From the NCBI GenBank assembly GCA_016209155.1, contig JACQWU010000214.1, positions 1,435 through 20,949 on the forward strand: a stretch of DNA of 19,515 bases. The letters run 5' to 3'. Position 1 is the stretch's first letter; every line of letters begins with the position of its first letter. The stretch comes from Candidatus Desantisiibacteriota bacterium (GTDB lineage: Bacteria; JACRDZ01). Shown here piece after piece: positions 1 through 6,703 of this stretch. A program made the translations under genes and the position numbers. The notes beneath the pieces were generated by a model that was not told where the DNA came from, made no database searches, and was given only the letters and a program-made list of their open reading frames with translations.

Positions 1-43
1 TAGCCCCGCATTCTCTGCATTTAAGTCCATTAATCCTTTTCAT
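1..43 (-). CDS. 5' end of a zinc-ribbon protein, possibly threonine synthase (partial)
   Basis: Only the first 14 codons lie in the window, read leftward from an ATG at 43-41; they give MKRINGLKCRECGA. An AGGAGA Shine-Dalgarno sequence sits about 11 bases upstream (near 55-60), and a good promoter lies behind it (90-118). The LKCRECG start with its CxxC pair resembles the N-terminal zinc-ribbon found on many threonine synthases (ThrC, conversion of phosphohomoserine to threonine). The family call rests on this short match only. Other rubredoxin-like or zinc-ribbon proteins start in a similar way, so the existence of the gene is more certain than its name. Confidence 0.5.
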   Translation of the reverse strand, partial: MKRINGLKCRECGA

Positions 44-89
44 GAGATAAACATTCTCCTTTTTTTATAGAAGATACCGCATTCAAAGA

Positions 90-118
90 ATTATATGTAA
101 AAAAGATATTAATGTAAA
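90..118 (-). promoter_or_regulatory. Sigma70-like promoter for the leftward gene
   Basis: On the minus strand a TTTACA -35 box (118-113) is followed after 17 bases by a perfect TATAAT -10 box (95-90). The leader to the ATG at 43 would be about 40 bases and contains the ribosome binding site. The ATGTAAA core is repeated nearby (95-101 and 112-118), and TTTACAT (126-132) could pair with it, so a regulator site overlapping the promoter is possible but unproven. Confidence 0.6.
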
Positions 119-161
119 GATTTTTTTTACATTTCACAAATACCATATTAATGGCATATTC

Positions 162-189
162 TTGACTTTTTATATTTTTGTACTATATT
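162..189 (+). promoter_or_regulatory. Sigma70-like promoter for the lipoprotein gene
   Basis: A TTGACT -35 box (162-167) is followed after 16 bases by TATATT (184-189). A purine-rich AAAAGGAGAAAAAGG stretch at 214-228 runs directly into the ATG at 229 and supplies the ribosome binding site. The promoter is divergent from the one at 90-118. Confidence 0.55.
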
Positions 190-228
190 TAATATATTAT
201 ATTGCTTTTATAAAAAAGGAGAAAAAGG

Positions 229-3200
229 ATGAGAAAAAATGTTAAGACAATTTTTACCGTAATGTTAAGTTTTTTGTTTGCAATATCTATTGCCTGCGGC
301 GGAGGCAAAAGCAGTGATAAAAAAGATAATAATGATAATAATAACGAAGCCCCGCAGACTCAAATACCAGCCGCACCGCAAAATGTTCAAGTTACACACG
401 GAGACAACCAGGCAACAATAACATGGAACACTGTTTCAGGAGCAACAAGTTATAATATTTATTCAGCTTCTCAAACAGGTGTTAAAAAAAATAATTACAG
501 TACTTTAACAGATGGCTCACAATGCACAAATGTTACAGCAAGTCCAAAAACACTTACGGATTTGATTAACGGTAAAACGTATTATATTGTTGTAACAGCT
601 GTTAATACAAAAGGTGAAAGTACGGAATCAAACGAAGCTTCCGCTGCTTTACAGATTCCGGGTGAAGAAGCAGTTGAAGCCGGGGCGGAGACTTCTGAGG
701 CAATAAGTGCTATGTTTTCTTCATCAACTGATGATGATTCTCAAAGCGCGTCATCAGGTTCAAAGGAATTAAATGAAGCTTTACCCGAAGTTTCCGATGC
801 TCTTTCAAGCGCACCGGATACATCAGGTGATAATACTTCAGCACGTAAAATTGCATTCAGAAAAGTGCTTACATCTTCAACTGAATATAGCGGCCCCTCA
901 ACCGGACCTGACACTACTTCCGGCTGGTACTGGAAGGAATATACATATAATAACAGCACATGGAAATTATGGATAAAGTCTGATCCTGCCTTTGATTTTA
1001 CAACCGGCTGGCCTACAGGAACAAATAAATGGTGGTGGGCATGGACAGGGGAAAGCGGAGCTCCTGCCGGATATAAATGGATAACAGAATATACTATTGT
1101 TGACGGATCAAGAACAACAGGAACTTATAGATTTGAAATAAATGCTCCTGCTGCAAAATATGTCGGGTCATGGTTTGAAGGTTCATTTGATTGGACCAAT
1201 TTAAGATATTCTATCGGGGCACATACATCTTTCAATAATTGGAAAACACATTGGGTGAGAGAAGATTTAAGCAGTGTAGATAGTTTTGGAAGTTATAGAA
1301 ATACCGGCACATATAATGGCACTAATTGGGCTTGGGATTATAAATGGTATTATGGTACAGGGACGAATACAGACCCGGGATATACAGCAATACCTGAGTG
1401 GAAACCGGCATCACCATCAAGTGTATGGGCATCAACAATTGATGGAACAGGGCTTGTTTACTGGGGAGAAGGTTCCAGCTACTTTGAAGATGGTGTATGG
1501 TTATGGGAATACTCTTCATATAGATTTGACGGAGAAACCCATACATATTCACATGTAAGGCCAAAATTTATATGGAACAGCGGATGCATGAGGACTCTTG
1601 CTGTTGTTGAGGGAAATTATGAAAGTACGAGTGAGGCCGGCGCGGAAAAAATGTGGGAAATCACATCAGCATATGATACAGGTTCATATATAATTTCACC
1701 GATAAGATATAATGCTTTATTTAGAGAAAAGAATAAAACAACTGTGGAAAGCCAAAATTTAACAAGCACAGGTATATATACTATTATACTCAAAAAAAAT
1801 AACGGTGAAACATTTAAAAAGAAATTTAAAGGTTCGGATCTCACAATTGAAGTTCCTGTGGATGGCGATGATATTCCATACATTGACAGCATAACAGTTG
1901 AACCTTTAGACACAACTATTAATGTAGGGCAGACAGTAACCTATATAGCAAGTGTAAATGATAATTACAATAATCCCATACTTGCTCAGCCAAAATTTAC
2001 ATGGCTGTCAAACCATGAAAATATAGCAAGTATAGACTCGACAGGAATAGCAACAGGTCTAAGCGACGGAACTGCAACAATTACAGCGCGCGTAGCCCGC
2101 CGCTATGATTTTGACGGTGACAGTAGAATATCAAATATAGGCGGCGGATTTCTTGACGATCTCCTGTCTGCGACAGCAACACTCACGGTTAATCCTGTGC
2201 CTGCGCCATTAGCACCGGCAAATGTTAGCGCGAGTAAAGGCGATGGACAGGTAACAATTAACTGGAACAGCGCTATAGGTGCAACATCATATAATGTTTA
2301 TTATGCAGAGGGTTCAACAGTAACTAAAATAAATACAAAAGTAACAACAAATAGCTTATCAAAAACAATAACAGGGTTAACAAACGGAACTCTGTATTCA
2401 TTTGCAGTTACAGCAGAAAATTATAATGGTGAATCCGATTTAAGCCAGATTGCTACGGCAACTCCGAATGTTTCAGGTTCAAATGAAAAAACATTCGGCG
2501 CGCCGGCAATTGTTTCAAGCAATACATCAGTTAATCTGACACTTTCTTTTAATTATTTATTTATGAATAATAGTAATTCATTCGTAACATGGGGAAACTT
2601 AAGCACGCCAAGAGGAATTGTGTTTGATCAATCCTCAACCGGTGTGCAATTTGGATCAGATAAAATTGTATATTCAGCAGATTCATTAGTCGGCGGGAGC
2701 TCATCTTACTTTGGAAGAACAGAGATGATAGGTCATGAAAATACAATCTATATTTTCTTCCCGACAACCGCAAATCCAAATGCTCTTTATTTTATTAAAT
2801 CAACTGATGGGGGAAATAGTTTTAGCGGTCCGCTGTCAGTTAAAACCAAATGTCTGGCTCCAAGAATTTATATGGGTGCAAATGCCGATACTATTTATGT
2901 TATTTACATGGATGGCACTGATTATAAATTTTATTTGATTTCCTCAACAAACGGAGGACAAAAGTGGAGTTCTGCGGCTGTGCTTACGGATGTTATGGGA
3001 GAACCTGATGCCGCAGTTTCAGGTAATGATCTTTATATAACATGGTCAAATAAAGATGGTGTCAAATTTACTAAAGTAACAGGAGCATCACAGCAGCCGT
3101 CTGTTTCTCAAGCAATTGTTGTAAATGCATGGACCGCAGATCCATACCAGACCGGGGTAATATATTGTTCCAAATCTATAAATGGAGGAACAAGTTTCGG

Positions 3201-3528
3201 TGACAGAGTTAAAGTTTCAACAAATACAAATTATAGAGCCGGCTCTCCGAGAATCACAGTTGATTCAGACGGCGGAATCCATTTAGCATGGATACAGGGA
3301 TATTATATTTTCATGGATGGCTGGGATGAAATGCAAAGATTTGCTTTATTCTATGCATTTAGCGGTGATGAAGCAGTCAGTTTCTCAATTCCAAAACAGA
3401 TTGCCGGCGGTGAAGATAATACAAACATAATGTATCCTTCAATTTTTGAAAATAACGGCAAGGTTGGAGTAGCTTATATACAAACGTTAAATTCTGATTA
3501 TTCAATTAAATACACACACGGAGAATAA
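229..3528 (+). CDS. Large modular surface lipoprotein (Fn3, Big_2, Asp-box propeller)
   Basis: This is a 1099-residue exported lipoprotein. Residues 1-22 form a lysine-rich start and a hydrophobic helix ending in the lipobox SIAC, with Cys23 as the expected lipidation site. A Gly, Lys, Asp and Asn-rich tether follows. Residues about 47-141 are a fibronectin type III domain and 658-746 a second one with very similar wording. Residues about 230-490 form an unusual Trp/Tyr/Gly-rich region that I do not recognise. Residues 553-655 resemble a bacterial Ig-like Big_2 domain. The C-terminal third carries three Asp-box motifs (STDGGNSF at 858-865, SSTNGGQKW at 905-913, SKSINGGTSF at 981-990), as in sialidase-like beta-propellers. 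No catalytic residues of a sialidase could be assigned. The likely role is a surface-anchored binding or adhesion protein, perhaps for carbohydrate; the substrate is unknown. It is a single-gene unit with its own promoter and a hairpin behind it. Confidence 0.85.
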   Translation: MRKNVKTIFTVMLSFLFAISIACGGGKSSDKKDNNDNNNEAPQTQIPAAPQNVQVTHGDNQATITWNTVSGATSYNIYSASQTGVKKNNYSTLTDGSQCTNVTASPKTLTDLINGKTYYIVVTAVNTKGESTESNEASAALQIPGEEAVEAGAETSEAISAMFSSSTDDDSQSASSGSKELNEALPEVSDALSSAPDTSGDNTSARKIAFRKVLTSSTEYSGPSTGPDTTSGWYWKEYTYNNSTWKLWIKSDPAFDFTTGWPTGTNKWWWAWTGESGAPAGYKWITEYTIVDGSRTTGTYRFEINAPAAKYVGSWFEGSFDWTNLRYSIGAHTSFNNWKTHWVREDLSSVDSFGSYRNTGTYNGTNWAWDYKWYYGTGTNTDPGYTAIPEWKPASPSSVWASTIDGTGLVYWGEGSSYFEDGVWLWEYSSYRFDGETHTYSHVRPKFIWNSGCMRTLAVVEGNYESTSEAGAEKMWEITSAYDTGSYIISPIRYNALFREKNKTTVESQNLTSTGIYTIILKKNNGETFKKKFKGSDLTIEVPVDGDDIPYIDSITVEPLDTTINVGQTVTYIASVNDNYNNPILAQPKFTWLSNHENIASIDSTGIATGLSDGTATITARVARRYDFDGDSRISNIGGGFLDDLLSATATLTVNPVPAPLAPANVSASKGDGQVTINWNSAIGATSYNVYYAEGSTVTKINTKVTTNSLSKTITGLTNGTLYSFAVTAENYNGESDLSQIATATPNVSGSNEKTFGAPAIVSSNTSVNLTLSFNYLFMNNSNSFVTWGNLSTPRGIVFDQSSTGVQFGSDKIVYSADSLVGGSSSYFGRTEMIGHENTIYIFFPTTANPNALYFIKSTDGGNSFSGPLSVKTKCLAPRIYMGANADTIYVIYMDGTDYKFYLISSTNGGQKWSSAAVLTDVMGEPDAAVSGNDLYITWSNKDGVKFTKVTGASQQPSVSQAIVVNAWTADPYQTGVIYCSKSINGGTSFGDRVKVSTNTNYRAGSPRITVDSDGGIHLAWIQGYYIFMDGWDEMQRFALFYAFSGDEAVSFSIPKQIAGGEDNTNIMYPSIFENNGKVGVAYIQTLNSDYSIKYTHGE

Positions 3529-3545
3529 AAACACTAATGTCTATA

Positions 3546-3565
3546 CCCCGCAGCTTACTGCGGGG
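3546..3565 (+). terminator. Hairpin behind the lipoprotein gene
   Basis: CCCCGCAG (3546-3553) and CTGCGGGG (3558-3565) form a perfect 8-bp stem with a CTTA loop, 17 bases after the stop codon. The following DNA (GTTATTCACCTTTTT) has a T run only after ten bases, so it is not a textbook intrinsic terminator. It may act as one or only protect the 3' end of the mRNA. Confidence 0.5.
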
Positions 3566-3692
3566 GTTATTCACCTTTTTGGACTGCCCCTATTAATAGC
3601 TCTCGTGGTTATTATTCTCCTTGAAAAAACGTTATATATATGATAGTGATAATGAAATTATTTTGGCGAAGTAATTGGAATGGCACATGCAT

Positions 3693-3784
3693 TGAATGCT
3701 TCCGGCAAATAATGAAAAATGAATTTAAAAAACAGGCTGATAAATGGATTGGTTGAATTAATTTTTAACCGGATTTTTTTAGGT
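3693..3784 (+). pseudogene. Decayed 3' end of a methyltransferase paralogue
   Basis: This stretch matches the last 90 or so bases of the intact methyltransferase gene further right (about 4873-4962), including a long shared run encoding MKNEFKKQ. The reading frame is broken: MKNEFKKQADKWIG ends in a stop, while NGLVELIFNRIFL is read in the next frame, parallel to GLIELIFNRIFL of the intact copy. The final codons are missing, and the match ends where the GTAGGGG palindrome begins. It is either the remains of a tandem duplicate or of a homologous gene. No upstream part of the methyltransferase could be recognised before 3693. Confidence 0.75.
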
Positions 3785-3836
3785 AGGGGTTCGATTTATC
3801 GAACCCGTTTACGGGCTTGATAAATCAAGCCCCTAC
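3783..3836. repeat. GTAG...CTAC palindromic element, double hairpin form
   Basis: A 54-base element is bounded by GTAGGGG (3783-3789) and CCCCTAC (3830-3836). Inside are two near-perfect hairpins, GGGTTCGAT/ATCGAACCC and GGGCTTGAT/ATCAAGCCC, linked by CCCG-TTTA-CGGG. The whole can fold as a cruciform or three-way structure. It abuts the end of the methyltransferase remnant, which suggests insertion there. Related GTAG-type elements occur at 16046-16070 and 17224-17255. Confidence 0.75.
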
Positions 3837-4174
3837 AATATTAAATTTCCATTTTTTATCAAGATAGGGAATTTTAAATATAAAAAACGCGTTTTATCAA
3901 TTTTTTCACACCTTCTTAAGTTAATCCTGTTTAATTAACGATTGAAATTTTAGTTGCAAACAGTCGATAAAAGTAATAATATTGAATAAATAAACTAAAT
4001 TTTAATGAAATATAAAAAAATGAGGAGGATAATAATAAGATGTTTAACCTTAATAACAGTAGATAAATCACTTATACGTAAGTTAAAAGAAATTGAAACA
4101 ATAACTCCCATCTAATTAATTTTTAAGCAGCATTATAAGCCTTTTTAATATCATCCCGGGTAAAATAAAAAATT
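3837..4174. other. Gene-free debris zone with short coding remnants
   Basis: No intact gene is visible. A strong AGGAGG site (4023-4028) precedes an ATG at 4040, but the frame stops after MFNLNNSR (4066); this looks like the start of a lost gene. On the minus strand, codons ending at 4123 read TRDDIKKAYNAA and stop, which looks like the C-terminal tail of a lost gene, read from about 4160. Neither fragment can be named. No clear promoter or ribosome binding site for the methyltransferase at 4175 was seen here. Confidence 0.4.
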
Positions 4175-4981
4175 ATGCATAAAACTGATTTTTCTAAAAT
4201 TGCAAAAGAATATGAAAATAATTCGCTGGTTCAAAAATCCGCGGCAGAGATACTTATTCAGCTTTTGAATATTGGAGATAAAGATGATATTCTGGATCTT
4301 GGATGCGGAACCGGAAATATAACAAAAAATCTGCAAAATTTAACATCAGGTAATGTTTATGGAGTAGACCCTTCCGAAGGCATGGTTAAAGAAGCTCAAA
4401 TAAAAAATGAAAAAAGCAATATACATTTTGAATTAAAAAAAGCTGAAAAATTAGACTATATAAATGAATTCGATGTGATATTCTGTAATTCCGTTTTCCA
4501 ATGGTTTAAAAATCCTGAAACAGTAATTAATGGTTGCTATAAGGCATTGAAAAAAAATGGGAAAATAGGTATACAATCACCGGCGACACAGATTTATTCC
4601 CCTAATTTTATTAAAGGAATAGAAGCTGTAAAAAAGGATTCATCTCTTTCAAAGTCCTTTGCCCATTTCAAAAATCCATGGTTTTTCCTTGATACTGAAA
4701 AAGAATATAAATCTTTATTTGAACAATCCGGATTCGAAGTACCTTTTGTTAAATTGTATCCAATCAAATCATTAAATACACCCGATGAAGCCATTAGAAT
4801 ATTTGAATCCGGAGCGGCGATAGGTTATCTAAATCAAAATTTCTATGACATATCGATAGACAACACCTACACTGAAAACTTCCGAAAAACAATGAAAAAT
4901 GAATTTAAAAAACAATCTGGGACTGATGGATTGATTGAATTAATTTTTAATCGGATTTTTTTGGTTGGAGTTAAAGAGTAA
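4175..4981 (+). CDS. Class I SAM-dependent methyltransferase (Methyltransf_11 / BioC-Tam type)
   Basis: The 268-residue protein has a Rossmann-fold SAM site. Motif I is ILDLGCGTGNI (39-49), the acidic residue of motif II is in VYGVDPSEGMV (60-70), and FDVIFCNSVFQWF follows as motif IV. This layout matches the family that includes BioC (malonyl-ACP methyltransferase) and trans-aconitate methyltransferase. The substrate cannot be assigned: no biotin genes are near, so I do not call it bioC. The start at 4175 has no visible Shine-Dalgarno sequence and sits just downstream of a debris zone, so the native upstream region may have been lost. The stop codon is three bases before the rsmH-type start, which suggests co-transcription. 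A decayed copy of its 3' end lies about 1.2 kb upstream. Confidence 0.8.
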   Translation: MHKTDFSKIAKEYENNSLVQKSAAEILIQLLNIGDKDDILDLGCGTGNITKNLQNLTSGNVYGVDPSEGMVKEAQIKNEKSNIHFELKKAEKLDYINEFDVIFCNSVFQWFKNPETVINGCYKALKKNGKIGIQSPATQIYSPNFIKGIEAVKKDSSLSKSFAHFKNPWFFLDTEKEYKSLFEQSGFEVPFVKLYPIKSLNTPDEAIRIFESGAAIGYLNQNFYDISIDNTYTENFRKTMKNEFKKQSGTDGLIELIFNRIFLVGVKE

Positions 4982-4984
4982 AAA

Positions 4985-6043
4985 ATGGAAGATATTACTT
5001 TAAACGGCGAAGAGCCTAAAAGAAAAAGGCGTTTGCGTTACAGGGGAGTATATCCCCGCCGTTTTGAAGAAAAATATAAAGAGCTCAATTCCGAAAAATA
5101 TGCTGATACTGTCGAAAAAATTATTAAGAAGGGGATATCCCCCGCAGGTACGCATCGTTCAATTTGCGTTAAGGAGATACTGAAAGTTCTGGACCCAAAA
5201 CCCGGACAAATTGGTCTGGACGCGACTTTGGGGTATGGTGGACACGCGCAGGAACTCCTGACACGTATAAGACCGGACGGATATCTTTTTGGTATTGATG
5301 TTGATCCCATAGAAATATTACGCACTGAGGCGCGCCTCCGCAAATTAGGCTTTACTGAAAAAGAGCTCATTATAAGAAAAATTAATTTTGCGGGTATTCC
5401 AAAGTTACTTGCCGATACCGGAGGAGGTTTTGATTTCATTCTTGCCGATCTTGGTGTTTCCTCAATGCAGCTTGACAATCCCTCGCGCGGATTTACTTTT
5501 AAAAGAAAAGGGCCCCTCGACTTAAGACTTAATCCCGAAAGAGGCCAGCCCGCGTCTTTTTTAATTAAAACACTCTCTGAAAAAGCTTTAGAAAAAATAC
5601 TATGGGCAAATTCCGATGAACCGCATAAAGAAGCGATTGCAAAAGCTATTCATAAAAATAAAAATGCAATTTCCACAACCACAGCGCTTGCAGATACAAT
5701 AAAAGAATCATTAGCCGCCCTATCTCCGGGAATAAGTGAAAAGGAAATAACAACATCTATCAGAAGAACTTTTCAAGCATTACGCATTGCTGTTAATGAT
5801 GAATTTTCCGCTCTTGACCAATTTTTAAGAAATATGCCGATGTGCCTTAAACCGGGCGGCAGAGTTGCAATTTTATCTTTCCATTCAGGGGAAGACAATC
5901 GTGTATCCAGATTTTTCAAAGAAGGATTTGAATCCGGAATATATACCGATATTTGCCGCGAACCCGTAAGGGCAGCTTCTCAAGAACAATATGATAATCC
6001 GCGGTCAAAAAGCGCATTGCTGCGTTGGGCAATACGGGGTTAA
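4985..6043 (+). CDS. rsmH: RsmH-type 16S rRNA (cytosine-1402 N4) methyltransferase, long form
   Basis: The product is a 352-residue member of the MraW/RsmH family, which methylates N4 of C1402 in the ribosomal decoding centre using SAM. Diagnostic segments are THRSICVKEIL (56-66), the SAM loop DATLGYGGH (79-87), GIDVDP (103-108), DLGVSSMQLD (155-164), RGFTF (168-172), RRTFQALRIAVNDEF (260-274) and GGRVAILSFHSGED (291-304). The N-terminus carries about 55 extra basic residues (KRKRRLRYRGVYPRRFEEK region) compared with the roughly 310-residue classical enzyme. This matches a longer subfamily I know from several phyla. The gene is not next to mraZ, ftsL or other division genes, so it may be a second RsmH paralogue rather than the housekeeping copy. 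It is translationally close to the upstream methyltransferase (3-base gap). Confidence 0.88.
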   Translation: MEDITLNGEEPKRKRRLRYRGVYPRRFEEKYKELNSEKYADTVEKIIKKGISPAGTHRSICVKEILKVLDPKPGQIGLDATLGYGGHAQELLTRIRPDGYLFGIDVDPIEILRTEARLRKLGFTEKELIIRKINFAGIPKLLADTGGGFDFILADLGVSSMQLDNPSRGFTFKRKGPLDLRLNPERGQPASFLIKTLSEKALEKILWANSDEPHKEAIAKAIHKNKNAISTTTALADTIKESLAALSPGISEKEITTSIRRTFQALRIAVNDEFSALDQFLRNMPMCLKPGGRVAILSFHSGEDNRVSRFFKEGFESGIYTDICREPVRAASQEQYDNPRSKSALLRWAIRG

Positions 6044-6051
6044 TAGCCCTA

Positions 6052-6687
6052 TTACTTTCTCGCAATATACCCGCCTGATTTGCAGTCATATTGTACATTC
6101 TGAAATCCCGCGTCTTTTAATCTTTCCCCGATCCTTTTTACGAATACGGCGGATTTTTTAGCATCCTTTGCTTTCCCCGGCTCGGGTGCATAATGCCAGA
6201 ATACTCCTTTTTGTTTCAGAACACGGAATATTTCCTTATAAAAATCAATATGATAAAGTTCCGGAGCCATGACAAAAGTCGGAGGATCGTGCATGATTGT
6301 ATCAAACTCATTTTCCTTGAATGCTTTTATTTCTTCAATTGCATTGCCTCTTATTATAGATATTTTTTTATCACTAAACAAATCATTACTTGCCTTATTG
6401 ACTTTTGCCATTTCCAAAACTTCAGGATCAATTTCTATTGTAATAACAAGAGTAACGCTATTACATTTAGCGCATTGGATTGCATTATAACCAAACCCTG
6501 TGCAGATATCCAGGACTTTACCTTTTGGTTTAACTGTATTTATTTTTATTTGAACATATATCAATGGATCCACATTAATATATTTATGCATCGGGACGCT
6601 GTTTATTTTTAGCACCGGAATTGTTGATGTTTCCAAAAGCTGATAGAACTTGCCAGTTTTATCAGAGAAGAAATTAATTTTTTCCAT
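6052..6687 (-). CDS. COG2521-like SAM-dependent methyltransferase
   Basis: The 211-residue protein has motif I VLDICTGFGYNA (58-69), the acidic motif II region ITIEIDPEVLEMAK, and a catalytic-loop-like HDPPTF (133-138). The order CTGxGYxA, then D-P-x-V-L-x-x-A, then HDPP, then FxxxxxRVLKxxGxxxHY matches what I know of COG2521, a family described mainly from archaea with no firm substrate. The DPP motif is typical of enzymes that methylate exocyclic or ring nitrogens of RNA or DNA bases, so an RNA substrate is a reasonable inference. The start at 6687 lies 16 bases after the ABC-F stop, which suggests one transcript. Its stop is 8 bases from the convergent rsmH stop, leaving no room for separate terminators. 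Confidence 0.75.
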   Translation of the reverse strand: MEKINFFSDKTGKFYQLLETSTIPVLKINSVPMHKYINVDPLIYVQIKINTVKPKGKVLDICTGFGYNAIQCAKCNSVTLVITIEIDPEVLEMAKVNKASNDLFSDKKISIIRGNAIEEIKAFKENEFDTIMHDPPTFVMAPELYHIDFYKEIFRVLKQKGVFWHYAPEPGKAKDAKKSAVFVKRIGERLKDAGFQNVQYDCKSGGYIARK

Positions 6688-6703
6688 TTTTTAACTGCCT
6701 TAA

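Noticed and set aside
741-959. Minus-strand frame opposite the lipoprotein, and similar frames at 1322-1564, 1617-1913 and 2561-2779
   Set aside because: No start signals and no recognisable protein; they are shadows of the well-supported lipoprotein frame.
4594-4794. Minus-strand frame within the methyltransferase gene
   Set aside because: It is a shadow frame with no ribosome site; the plus-strand gene has clear SAM motifs.
6193-6612. Plus-strand frame of 139 codons opposite the COG2521-like gene
   Set aside because: Phe, Ile and Cys-rich shadow of a gene with clear methyltransferase motifs, with no ribosome site.
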